Assembly: GCA_002633005.1 (NCBI GenBank)
Contig: NMRA01000470.1
Location: 67,496 to 131,495 of the forward strand
Direction: 5' to 3'
Length of the DNA stretch: 64,000 nt
Source: Phoronis australis
Taxonomy: Eukaryota; Phoronida; Phoronidae
This document shows positions 54,001-64,000 of this stretch, piece by piece. The first letter of the stretch is position 1, and every line of letters begins with the position of its first letter. The notes under the pieces were generated by a model that saw only the letters and a program-made list of their open reading frames with translations, was not told the DNA's origin and did no database searches. The position numbers were made by a program, and so were the translations under genes.

Positions 54001-56089
54001 CCTCTGTTTTCTCAGAATGCTCCAAACCTCCATTGATGGAATTTTTTATACGCTTGTTAGACAATTTCTCACCATTTTCACTTCTGATTCTCTGTGGTTG
54101 GCGTGATTTCCTTTTGTTGCTAATCTTTTCTGATGACTCCGTCTTTCGAGGACGGCCAACTTTTTTCTTGGGTTTTAAATTGTTCAATTGTGTCTTAGAA
54201 TCCACTGGAACTTGTGTTACAAGATCATGCAATATGGAACCAACAATTATCTGTGGTGTGTCTGACGAAACACACTGCTTTTCTGTTGATCCAACAGAAA
54301 ATTGTGCCTCACTGGTGGCAGTTTTGAGTAGATTGAGAGCTTCCATCTTTCCTTGTTCTGACTGCAGGGAGCTGATAGATTTGAGGACATCATTGAGCTG
54401 CAAACACAATTTGTAATGATTGAGTGTGTGCTACATGTACATGTAATCGCACAAATCAGTACATCAGGGTCTAAGTGCATACCTAGAAAAGTTAAAATCT
54501 TGCAAAGAACAAATACTAGCAATATCCTGTGAAGGTTGTGAGAAAATGCACTGGCAGATCTAGGATGTCGCAAAGGATGTGGGGGCAACCACAACTTGCA
54601 AAGGAAAAATGAATGCCAATGTATATCCCCTAAAAATCACAACAGGGCAACATTTTCAGTTGTTTTTTCGAAAGGAGGGGGGGCTAAGGCTCACTGGGCC
54701 CCATGAATTCACCTATGGGATGGATCTGAAGCGCCTGTGAAATATCTTCAGAAAGTTAAAGTCTCACAACAGAAGACACAACTTGAAAGCAAGCATAAGG
54801 AAAATAACCCAAACACAATTTCTATACTGATGACAAAGCACTGAATAGCAAGAATTCTTAGATTTGCCAGTGTATTTAATTTTCTTATTGTTTACCAGTA
54901 ATTGTTTTCTTAGCTTGAACATTCCTCAGGAATAAAACCTCTCCGTTTCAGGGATTGATTTGCAAAGTTTACACCTGGATTAGTGTAAGCTCTTAATTGT
55001 CCTTCATAGAAGGGGTATTGATGTTAAAGCAGCCGGTGTTTGGATCAGTGATGTATAGTGTTGTATCATATACAATTGGATTTATCAGACATGTTGCTCT
55101 GAAGAGCAATTTTTCAGTACCAGTTTCACTGTGAAATGTTACCTTCTGTGACAAAATTTCAAAAAAAGTGTACGGTAAATCTCACCATGAAAAATATATA
55201 TGCCGAATTGCCCTTTTATCAATTTTCAAGGTCTTCTTACGCTGCTTTGAACGCCCAAAATTTCATATGATGGCAGATATCATACAAAACTTGAAAATTG
55301 TAAAGCATTCATTTTGTGCAAGATGTCGTTTACGAAAAAAATGAGACAATAAATTTTCACTTTGTCGGATCACATTGTATCCCATTGGTGATATAATTAT
55401 CGAATCTTTTCCAACAAAATTACCCGAAAGCGTTCACTTTGAGAGTTCAAAGCTTATGAAGGTTCTTTTTTCACATACAGAAATCTTCAGAATGTTGTTT
55501 AATATCATCCAATTTTAAAAAGTTCAGTTGCAATTAGGATGCTTGATTTAACTGGCTAGATCAAAGCCTATGCCATCTTATATAGACAGAAGAGATTTGG
55601 CTACATTGTTCATCGGGGTAATCGTTACATTGCACAAGAGCTTGTATAAGGCGACTGCCAATATTCCTGGTTCCTACAACTCTTTTTATGCGGTTATCTG
55701 GCTATGCATGGATAACTATCGGTAGGGGATTGATTTGCTTCAGGCAATAAATTATTACAACCCAAGTGAACAAAGTCAATACAACTGGAAATTTAAGAGC
55801 TGAGAAATTCTGAAAGTTAGCACAGGTTAGCATATCTGCGCTGCTACAACCATATGAACAACCTAACAAAACATTCTGCTATAGTATCTGCTAAAAAGAT
55901 GGTTATAGGTCCACGTTTGTTTTACGAGAGCTACACACAACATTGGCAGTCAATCATTCACAACTTTTGGGGCACTGCTTGATAAATATCGATCACGTCA
56001 CGTAAAGTGCTAGAAATATCCACCTTTCGTTTTAAGTCTTCCAATTCTTCGTTAGGTAATCCATGACCATTCTCTATCTCTTCTGCCAT
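47050..56089 (-). CDS. AT-hook and 14-finger C2H2 zinc-finger protein
   Basis: The five exons are 56089-55976, 54397-53630, 52598-52145, 50815-50659 and 48049-47050. They total 2493 nt, exactly 831 codons including the stop. The protein opens MAEEIENGHGLPNEELEDLK with a helical N-terminus, then an AT-hook core KKVGRPRK, a long basic/acidic linker and 14 zinc fingers. Fingers 3 and 10 are split by introns and rejoin with correct C2H2 spacing (CSSCGEQF...HMVKEH; CELCGSAYYR|KQALQRHMNASH). The TGEKP linker is restored across the 52145/50815 junction. The tail of about 200 residues is Gln/Pro/Ser-rich (NFPPPPTT at the end), as in activation regions. The expected role is a nuclear sequence-specific DNA-binding factor. 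No KRAB, BTB or SCAN domain is visible. The first intron donor (GCA|GTGCCC) is weak, so exon 1 linkage is the least certain part. I cannot name the orthologue. Confidence 0.9.
48455..50015 (-). repeat. Long element R4, copy 1, with internal 135-155-bp units
   Basis: GCCACTAGGGGGCAC-like blocks recur at about 48499, 48632, 48938, 49079 and 49825, separated by related text (TTGCCAAATTTCA, AAGGAGATACAGCC, GGACGC). The far end carries GAGACGATGGCATAATGCTC and a palindrome CCCACATATTTATATGTGGG at about 50000-50020. A second copy in the opposite orientation lies at 61425-62720. Intron 4 of the zinc-finger gene hosts this copy. Confidence 0.8.
50659..50815 (-). CDS. Zinc-finger gene exon 4: fingers 9 and 10a
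   Basis: The acceptor is CTTATCAACTTTCCTAG and the donor TACCG|GTAAAT, giving 157 nt from phase 1 to phase 2. It encodes GEKPIECKLCHLFF and FMCELCGSAYY, with long His spacing in finger 9 (HKMTNTH). Confidence 0.9.
50816..52144 (-). other. Intron 3 of the zinc-finger gene
   Basis: AT-rich, with short frames at 50934 and 51825 (plus) lacking domains. I see no repeat or RNA. Confidence 0.4.
52145..52598 (-). CDS. Zinc-finger gene exon 3: fingers 3b-8
   Basis: The acceptor is GTTATCATCTTCAG and the donor CATACTG|GTGAGA, giving 454 nt from phase 0 to phase 1. Fingers begin FECFHCGRRF, FACSVCGEFA, ATCNICGLFF, YDCTICGQWF and HECPICGKKM. All five have two Cys and two His. Confidence 0.95.
52836..52870. 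repeat. Near-perfect 16-bp palindrome
   Basis: CAGGAAGAGATAACCA, then a 3-bp spacer, then TGGTTATCTCTTCCTG. It lies in intron 2 of the zinc-finger gene and could form a tight stem. Confidence 0.8.
53630..54397 (-). CDS. Zinc-finger gene exon 2: AT-hook and fingers 1-3a
   Basis: The acceptor is TTGTGTTTGCAG and the donor CATATG|GTGGGT, giving 768 nt in phase 0-0. It encodes LNDVLKSISSLQSEQGK, the AT-hook KKVGRPRKTESS, basic clusters (SNKRKSRQPQRI), an acidic stretch (DGDNEDDGD) and fingers HQCSLCSKQF, CCCLKCKKEF (a C2HC form) and RECSSCGEQF. Confidence 0.95.
54398..55975 (-). other. Intron 1 of the zinc-finger gene
   Basis: AT-rich, with a poly-G-bearing stretch near 54680. I see no domain-bearing frame. 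An additional small coding exon here cannot be excluded, given the weak exon 1 donor. Confidence 0.35.
55976..56089 (-). CDS. Zinc-finger gene exon 1 (start)
   Basis: ATG at 56089, then EEIENGHGLPNEELEDLKRK and SSTLRDVIDIYQ, ending at GCA|GTGCCC in phase 0. The frame stays open to a TGA 15 nt later. Helix-like charge spacing continues smoothly into exon 2. A weak donor keeps this tentative. Confidence 0.5.
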
Positions 56090-56184
56090 CGCAAAGCCTG
56101 CAGACAAGTCGCTTCTTTGATTTGAGAATTCTTGGGTAAAGTACGAATGAACAAATCACAAAAAGTTCAGTACCCACTTTTGTT

Positions 56185-56205
56185 TCTTCGCAAAGATGGC
56201 CGCCT
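56185..56205 (+). promoter_or_regulatory. Possible YY1-type site upstream of the zinc-finger gene
   Basis: CAAAGATGGCCGCC lies about 105 bp upstream of the start codon. AAGATGGCSGCC is the known YY1 core, often found near transcription starts of housekeeping genes. A single 12-bp match could be chance. Confidence 0.3.
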
Positions 56206-56378
56206 TTGTTGTCAATCGCCCTCTGTTGGTAACTAACTGCTGTCAAACACTATCGCAAGAGGTCATCACTGCAGCGTTAACGAACTCCTATCCACAAGAG
56301 TCCGTCTTGGTCAAATATCAACGAAACTGTATATTTGAATTCATTAATGTAAGAAAGCCTGCAGAATTAAATATTTAA

Positions 56379-59300
56379 CTTCATACCAATTTCCCATTAA
56401 TTGGATTACGTGACTATGTCTTTTCATTTAAAATCAGCGAAAAGAAAGTCGTATTCGTTTGCAGGGTATACCAATGTTCGATGAAATCCCACACTCCGCG
56501 TTTCAGGTTTTTAGTATTAGCGTTTGGGGGTTTTCAGAAAACTCATAGACTGCTGTTTTGAAAGATTTTGAACAAACTATTCCGGCTAACAGCGCCGATA
56601 GCACTTAAAGTTAGTTTCTGAAAGTTTTGAGAATCCGATCAGCAATTTCTGATGGTTTTCCGGTGTTCATAACCCTAACTGGGTTAACACCTTTGAAAGC
56701 TATAACGTGAAAAAGTCGTTATTACGAGAAAAGGGAGGTTCAATGTTGATACTTTTATCGATCACGAAATTTGATACCTTTTTCCTGTTTGGCATTGAAA
56801 TGCTGTCGTAGGATTCTCACCTTGGAATTGGGAAATTTAATGTTCACAATTAAAACCATATTCACGGGTGATGATTGACAACCATTATTCGGTTGCTTAG
56901 CATTGCAAATCATTATTATAGTCCGGTTATTTTAACTTTTTTTGTTTAATCGTGGCTCAGCCCGACACATACATGTAGAAGTGCAGTGTACTCGCTGAAG
57001 TAGGTGAAAAAGTTTCACATTTCACTTTTAGAAAAAAAAAAGAAGTTTAGCCAGGGATTCAGCACGCGGCGGCGTTTTCAATGTAATTTAAGTATAAGGC
57101 GTCGTGCGCAGGCGGCACATTTCATAGCGGGCCACTTGAAGTTCTACAGTGTCTGTTCTGAAGTGGGAAAATTAGGAGGACTTGTTGCTGAGTCACACTC
57201 GGATGGCTATTTTTTACCGACTCCATGTTTTTATTTTACTGTGTGACATTTTCAAGTGTATTATTTCGTCTGGAACTGAACCCTGGAAATAACGCAAATA
57301 GTTATTGTTCCAAACGGGTAATTGCATTTCACATTGTTGCATTGATTTCTGCCATTAGTTTTGATCAGTTTCTCCGCATTGCCTTTGTGTTAAAATCTGA
57401 CTGCAGGGCGTATTATTCAAGTGTTCGTTGCATCGTTGTTGATGTGTCCGTCGGCCCATTAAGTTTAGCGTCAATGAAACTTGTTTATGCTCCAATAACG
57501 CAGGCGCGATCGCACAATTATCCCTTGATGGTGAAACTGAGACACAGTACGAAAAAAAATCGGCCATGGAGTCTAAATCAGAATGAGAAAATACTACCGG
57601 GGATGCACACAAAAACAATAGATCGACATCGGCATGCCTACTAGATTTATCGAATGAACGCAAACCTTATACAAATTTTATTAACTTTGGTTAACCAAGT
57701 AAACATTTTGAGGAAGAAATGGCGGACTAATTTAAGATATTCTAGAAAATCGGGAATCAAGAACGAACGGGCCTTCAGTACATTTCTTGGTTTCACGTTT
57801 CAAGTTGTTACAGCCAGTGGAAAGGAATGCCGATTTTACGATTTCTCAGTGCTCGGGCATGCAAATCTCAGTGAAGCCCCACACCTTGGCCCAGGTTTCG
57901 CTGGTAGCCGCGAGGGACTGTCGTGAACAAGCAATGGTCGAATGGTCTAGCATCTCAACTTGTCGGAGATATGAAAACAATAATTGTACAACGACGTAGA
58001 TAACAATAAGACCGCCCATTACATTACATGTAAAATAACTACAGTGTAGCCTACTCGCTAGGTAAATAAATTTTATCGCTGTTCAAGACAACAGCGGATC
58101 GCTTTGTTAGATGATTGTTTTGATTCGATTTAACTCCCACAACACAAAAACAAAACAATTTACCCCTGAAGCTCTGGTCAAGTGCTATATTAAAATTCTG
58201 TTAATTTTGTGCACTGTAGGCTTTGCATCACTATTTATTTTCAAGTATAGTTTTTGTTAGTCGCAGTTTTCCGCTATTTCGAGTTTTAAAAGATTTGCAA
58301 AGGAAGCTGTCATAATAGTTTTAGTATGGATACTCAACATATATAAGTTCAGATGTTTTCATTTGTTCGTATTTACAATAAGTGCGCTTGTGTGTAAAAC
58401 CAGGTTCAAAGGACCATTCAAACGTAAAGCCACATTCAAGTCGACCTATAATGCTTTATGGCTGAAGCAAGGCAGCCAGGCCACGTGGGGTTCAACACCT
58501 GGGGGCACCATTGTGACCTTGTAATCCTCGCCTTGAATTTGCCTTGTTTACAAGGATCGCTTTTTCAACCAGTTCATTACTAATGTAAGTGATAAGAGGA
58601 CTTCAAACCCGGTTTTGGGCTATTGGCAGATCCTAGAAACCATTATCCAGTTCTCTGAAACAAAGTAACGCTCTGTAACACTCGAGAACCTGATTGAAGT
58701 TTTGAGAGAAATTTGAAAACTCTGCTAAACGGGCAAGCGTGACCTACGCATTGGCTTTTATCAATTTACACGGCCTGTGTAGGAGACCACCCACAAAGGA
58801 ACATAATGTTCCATTTGTGAGATTGGGAGTACGAATTTTTAGTTGATCCCTTTCAAAATTGACTAATCACTCTTGGCGGATGCATTAGCAGGTGACCGTG
58901 GAACGAGGTTTAGTTGAAATCACCAAAACTAGGTTTAGTGTCCTTTTCAAGACAGTCGGCTGTAAGCCTCTCTAGTAGGGGCAAATTTTTCTTTCAATAT
59001 TTTCGAGGTGGTAGAAAATGATACCAAGTTGACATTAAATTCAGGTTGATCAGCAGAGCCAAGTTTATGTTTTACTGCCCCTGCCACTATGATCATGATG
59101 GTCATTCCACTGACCAAATTCGAACACACTGGGCATGGGTGACCACTGGTCATTGAAAACATGGGCATTGCTTTTTGCATTAAGATTACTTAGATGTGAT
59201 GTTTAGCTGCTGCCATATGCAGTAGTGTCGTAAATTATAAGTTTGCACTTCAATGGATTTTCAATTTTCAAACAAAAATTTCAAACACAACTTGGAATGC

Positions 59301-60508
59301 ATGTGTTTCTCGGGGACAAAAGCAGTAATGCAAATTCGAGAGCAGCAGTTCTCCTCCATGTTAATACCAAGTAGGCACCTGCCCTCGCCTGTTTGCCAAT
59401 CCGCCCCTTTTACCATCGAGAGCCTCACTGGTGTTAAGTCCAAATCAAACATTATCGGTCCAGTCAATATGTTGTGGTTCGCATCGTGAACGGATCAATT
59501 ATGAAGGGTAAGTAACAAAAATCATATTTTTGAGTCGTGCTAAGACTTCAGAGTTGATGCTTAACATTTAGGATAAATAACAAGTCTCGGTAAGCGATAT
59601 TGGTTTATTGGCTTTGTGGCAGGTGTCCATGAAGACACCGTGTGTGTTGGTAACTAACGATGTTCCTTGGGACTCCCTAAATGTACCTGATTCTAACACG
59701 AGGTCAATGTGTATCTCAAATTGAAGCTGACGATTCGTGTTTTGGATCCAGTGATATGCTTTTGATCACTTTAGGTACTCCGAGTAAGCCCTTGTGCTGA
59801 TTAGTTTTCCGTTGTCACGACATAATAGAATTGCTGTCAAGGCTCAGAAAAAAGTTGTCTCACGTTCGTTATAGGGACCATACGGTTTCCAGGTTTACCC
59901 ACTTCTCATAAGATTCTTATTGGCGTCGTTGTACTTTGTTGTACAATGAACCATTTCCATTATAAGTACATCTTCAGTGCCCCGATTACTGACCGAACGT
60001 TTCAAGATGGTTTTTCGATCAGTACACACTTTAGTAATTAGCTAGGTAGAGGTTGAGGCGGGTAATGTTGAAGCGAGAGTCGTCTTCTAGCCCCAGTCTA
60101 ACCGGTGGTAAGTAGCAATGTGTGCGGCATGCATACCTCTTGCAGGTAGTGACGTGTATGTGCCAGCCTTAATAAGTCATATCCGTGCGATCTGAAACTG
60201 AGCTCCTTGATCCATGGCGACCGGAGTACTCTAACATATCTAGCAACTCATGCTTCGTATGTCAATACTTCTGCCGCCGCCGGGCGTTTTAACTAATCCG
60301 CAATTGTTTAGTCCTGACTAGGGTTTATGGATTACTTCCGTACACACACCGCCACGCTGCTGTGTTCATTTCTAGTCTGTGAGGTAGAAACGATTTTCTT
60401 GTTGAAATTCGGCACGATATGTCACCACCCACTGGTCTGGCAATCAATATACGTATTCATTCACTGCCATGTCAATATCTTATGTGTCATCCTACGCATG
60501 TAATTATA
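56379..60508. other. No supportable gene
   Basis: Several open frames (57225-57644 plus, 57355-57663 minus, 59253-59489 plus) have no recognisable domains or splice support. There are no repeats of note except AT-rich tracts. Confidence 0.35.
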
Positions 60509-60613
60509 ACCTTCACGGATGCATCTCATCAAAGTAAAAAGAATTACCCGCTGGTTTTCATTTCTCGATCTCTTATTGAGACTAATTATACCAAGTTTCA
60601 CACCGTTGCCTAG
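60509..60613 (+). pseudogene. Possible RNase H fragment of an LTR retroelement
   Basis: The frame reads TFTDASHQSKKNYPLVFISR, then SLIETNYTKFHTVA. TDAS, P..F.SR.L and NY follow the pattern of the RNase H domain in Ty3/gypsy-type elements. The conserved Gly/Leu/Gln middle is shortened, and a stop follows at once. It is an isolated short remnant. Confidence 0.4.
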
Positions 60614-60944
60614 AGAATGTTTGAACTGCTCACCCAGAGAAGACTAACTCACTCCAAAGTCCTAAAAGGTCTGATTAATCACAGTTATATCTAGCATCAA
60701 CATGTGGCTTGATATATGCCCGTGCATCTGTACATGCCCGCTCGCTCGCTTGTGCACGAGCGTGCAGGTGTGTGTTGATGTGTAAAAACTTAACTTTCGT
60801 TAAAACAAACAAATTTTCGAATGAGTTTCATCAGAATGTTAATGAACATGTTGATAGTCACTTTTCTGGAAATTAATTGCCTTTATCGGTGACAACTTTC
60901 GTAAATTTTGATGTCATTTTTACTCTTGTTTTATGACTTCTTCG

Positions 60945-61020
60945 ATGGGCGACGCAGCACTGAAATAAGTTGGATGGGGGGCTATAGCCCCTCCCCAACC
61001 TCCTATGGTGCGCCGCTCAT
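60945..61020. repeat. Repeat family R3, copy 2
   Basis: GGGCGACGCAGCACTGAAAT is followed by GGGGCTATAGCCCCTCC and CTATGGTGCGCCGCTCAT, the same blocks in the same order as 5371-5434. Confidence 0.75.
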
Positions 61021-61424
61021 GTTCTTATGACCAATTCGTTATTACATGAAACAAACTTTGAATAGCCGATATCACAATTTTGAAATTTCCGCTGTTCCTG
61101 TTTAGTAAAAAGTAAATAGTTATCATGTTGGACAACAGAAATTATCATAGCCCTGCTGTGCCTTAAATCAAAAGTAACCAGTGCTGTTCAAGTTGTTTTT
61201 GTACACTGCAAGTCCTTACCTCCAACGTCGAGTAGAGGAACCAAAATTGTCCGGAAATACTATGAAGCTACTGGTCCGCCGGAAGGTGCAGTTTAATGAA
61301 ACTTGGAACTGTGGGCTGAGTTTCATCAAAGGGGTGAATCCGGTAACCACACACGGGCACCCCCAGTAAATGTTCGTTTTTGCCAAACTCTATTGATTAA
61401 CTTTTCTACAGTGCGCCATTTATT

Positions 61425-62720
61425 ATTATTCGCCCATATATTTATCTGTGGGTGTTTATTCTCGTCGTCTCTGTCTGGGCGTCCCGCATCCGCGGCTGTA
61501 TCTCATAAACCCCTTGCAGGACCATAACTAGATTTGACAAATGTGATCCTTTTTTGCTGACGACAGACGACGACGAGATTTGGACCGATTCGACTACCGC
61601 TCTGTCCCCTAGTTGCAATTTTAGTTTTTTTGAGTTCCTTGGTGGATTTTCATGGAATTTAGCAAAAATGTTTCTGTAAAAGAGACGATGACGTTCTCCG
61701 TTTGCGGACGGATTTGACGTGTTTTGCGCCACCTGGTGGCAATTTAAAAAATTCGAATACGTTTTAGACGTCCGCCTTCCATTTCGCCAAACCATTGAAA
61801 GGATCATTATGAAAATTTGCAGATTTGTTCCTGATGAGAAGACCGCGGCTGACACTGATTTTAGGTCTATATCTTTAGAGTTCATTGAAGGATTTTAGTG
61901 AAATTTGGCAAATAGGTTTCTATTAAAGAGACGATAACGCCTTATTGTTTTCGGACGGATTTGACGCATTGTGTGCCTTCTGGTGGCAATTTGAAAAAAA
62001 AATGTTGAGTATTTTTTACAACCGCCTCCCTATCCACCAAAGCGTTTAAAGGACCATTATGAAACTGACATATATTTTCCTGATGAGAAGACTGCAGCTG
62101 ACACGCATTTTCCGACGGATTCGAATATTGTCGAGACCCCTAGTGACAATTTTTGTGTTTTTTTTTGCGTCCACGGATCTATCTGCATAACTCTTGGGAG
62201 GATCTTTGTGAAAGATGACGAGTTTCTGACTTATTCGACTACAGGTCTGCCCCCTAATGGCAGTTTTATTTTTTAGGTTTGCCTCTGTATCTGTGGAGTT
62301 TAATGATGGATTTTTCTGAAATTTTGCAGATAGGTTTCTATAAAGGTGACAACTACGCCTTTGTATTTTTGGACAGATTCAGTGTATTTTGCACCACCTA
62401 GTGGCACATTTTTATGATTTTGATTACGTTATTTAACGTCTCCCTCTCTTAATCTGCCAAACTTCTCAAAGGATCATTCCGCCTGGTGACATTATTTTCG
62501 CATCTGCGGCTGTATCTATCCCGTTGTAAGATCAGTGACACAGTTTGCCAAGTCTAGTCCTAGTCCTATTAACTTGACAACGGATGGGCGGATTGGAATA
62601 CCGCTGTGCCTTCTAATGGCAATTTGTTTTTATGGCTCTGTATCTTCGGTTTTCCATGGTGGGTTTTCATGAAAGTTGACAAATAGTTAGTTTTGTATCA
62701 CAGAGACGGCGATGCTTTTC
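61425..62720 (+). repeat. Long element R4, copy 2 (opposite orientation to copy 1)
   Basis: It opens with the palindrome-like GCCCATATATTTATCTGTGGG and CGTCGTCTCTGTCTGGGCG, the counterpart of copy 1's end. Blocks such as CCCCTAGTTGCAATTTTAG, GCGCCACCTGGTGGCAATTT, CCCCTAGTGACAATTTT and CACCTAGTGGCACATTTT recur at roughly 120-220 bp. AAGAGACGATAACGCC and TTCATGAAA/GAAATTTGC blocks lie between. The minus open frame 61885-61442 is a translation of the repeat. Confidence 0.8.
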
Positions 62721-64000
62721 CAATTTTACACGGGTCTGACGTATTCAGCGCCATTTGATGGCCATTTTTATATAACTAAAACATCATTAGGAACGCAGTC
62801 GTGGGCGCATTTCAACGCTCCCCATTGCTCTTGTTTTTATACAGCGTGCCGATTGTTAGATTCATTTATTACAAGGAACCAGGACACCAGTCTTTATTAC
62901 ATCTTATACACAAGTGCATGATTTAAACAAAAACACAGTTAAAGTACAATCTAAAAAACAGCAGTTTTGAAAAAAAATTAAACTCATTGGACGTCGATTA
63001 GTAGTTCTGCCTGATATATGTGCAAACATTTTTAATAATATTTTCATGTTTTCATCGTTTGATGGCTGATAGTTAACAATTCTGACAACTGTTCTCTTCA
63101 GTCGTAACTACAACAACTTGGAGATGCCTTTGTTTCAAGTCGGTGTTTATGTGAGCCTGAAATAGAGATGCATGCCGGGTATCAGTTGCTATGGCATATC
63201 AGAATGCCTACTTCTTCGCCCCACATAGATGAACCCGTGTGAAATTTTGATGAGACAGTATTTAATTTTGGCGTTGTATCAATATGCATGTTATTTGCCA
63301 CCCTGCCGATCAAACGGTATTGATGTATCCTTCGCTTCTGCGGATTCGCCTATCAAATGGCTTATAAAGTTTATCTCAATATTTGAACAGAATAATGCAA
63401 TTCAATTGGTCTCGCGCGTACTGTATTCTGCAGGTAAACAAAGTTCCTAAACAGGTTAGTTCTTCAGCCAGTGGATAAACACAAAAGCAGAAACACAACA
63501 GCAATGAAATATATAAAATATTAAAGAAGCCATTAAACTCGCGTTCCATCCATGACGAGGATTTTTTATTTAGGTCGATTGCCGCTATAAAATTGGTCTC
63601 AACTTGTTCCTAATTCAGAAGAGACGTGATTTCAGTGTTTCCAAAGAGCTGGCAGTTCCTTGTTTTTGAGACAATGTTCTGCTCATAAAATCACAAGAGA
63701 CCAGTTACCGTAAGGAACTGGTCTAAATCAAATTGTTCTTTTTTGATGGGAGACGGTCTTTAGTGGAGTTAAAGTCCCGTTATTGAGGGCCTTGAATTCC
63801 TTGTCGAAATTTTTGTCGCCTCTCACCCCCGAGGAAAGAATGCAATGACAAACTTTGCACAAGAGCATCACATTCGCACCACGTATTAAATGACGTCGCA
63901 TTGTGTCCATTTCACGTTTAATAAATAGCAAGAGCTTTTGTGAGTGCTCTACTCTTGAGCGAATACATATGGTTTCTGATACGTGACGGAAATTCAAAGG
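62721..64000. other. No supportable gene; possible exon running off the end
   Basis: A minus frame at 63997-63728 (89 codons, RREMDTMRRHLIRGANVM-like start, lysine-rich end) reaches the window edge and could be the tail of an exon, but it has no recognisable domain. Confidence 0.25.

Noticed and set aside
57225-57644. 2A-like or LINE N-terminal LELNPGN motif in a 139-codon plus frame
   Set aside because: A true 2A-like sequence needs DxExNPGP. Here the Asp and final Pro are missing, and no endonuclease motifs follow.
61442-61885. 147-codon minus frame
   Set aside because: Translation of the R4 repeat. The same repeat elsewhere lacks a consistent frame.
1-64000. tRNA genes and other classical ncRNAs besides U6
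   Set aside because: I looked for B-box-like GGTTCGAAT stretches with a paired cloverleaf. The matches (for example in M2 copies) lack an A box and acceptor stem.

Overview
The window is intron-rich metazoan genomic DNA. The evidence is GT-AG exon structure, extracellular modules (MAM, LRR), a multi-C2H2 zinc-finger gene, a U6 snRNA copy, LINE remains, MITE-like repeats, CA microsatellites and no bacterial-type gene packing. The domain mix and the AT-leaning, repeat-rich introns suit a marine invertebrate such as a cephalochordate or hemichordate. That is inference; no diagnostic marker fixes the taxon. Single N bases occur at about 7235, 9908 and 46202.

All protein gene models below except the retroelement are on the minus strand, and I rebuilt them by hand from splice sites, reading phase and domain patterns. 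(1) MAM gene, 11195 down to 977 and open-ended: a candidate signal-peptide exon, then at least two complete MAM domains and the start of a third. (2) LRR gene, 20803 down to 12798: signal peptide, LRRNT, about seven LRRs, LRRCT and a hydrophobic C-terminus, with five exons that sum to 381 codons in frame. (3) A short unrecognised type I membrane protein, 30067 down to 27850, with three exons and 220 aa. (4) A divergent AMSH/STAMBP-like JAMM domain, 35266 down to 34820, with the metal-binding Asp replaced by Glu. (5) An AT-hook plus 14-finger C2H2 gene, 56089 down to 47050, with five exons and 830 aa in frame.

Mobile DNA fills much of the rest. A broken plus-strand non-LTR retrotransposon runs from about 37.65 to 41.49 kb and is itself interrupted. 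There are RNase H scraps at 43.8 and 60.5 kb. A short TIR family with ends like CATGCGCGCACCC has copies at about 7.1, 7.6, 9.8, 13.4, 16.8 and 31.9 kb. Two inverted copies of another MITE and a palindromic element sit inside the MAM gene. A long internally repetitive element occurs in opposite orientations at 48.5-50.0 kb (inside a zinc-finger-gene intron) and 61.4-62.7 kb. Long stretches (about 22.2-25.8, 32.2-34.8, 44.1-46.9 and 56.4-60.4 kb) show no gene I can support.

Functionally, genes 1-3 look like secreted or surface proteins for adhesion or recognition, and gene 5 is a nuclear DNA-binding factor. Nothing in the sequence shows that they form one pathway.
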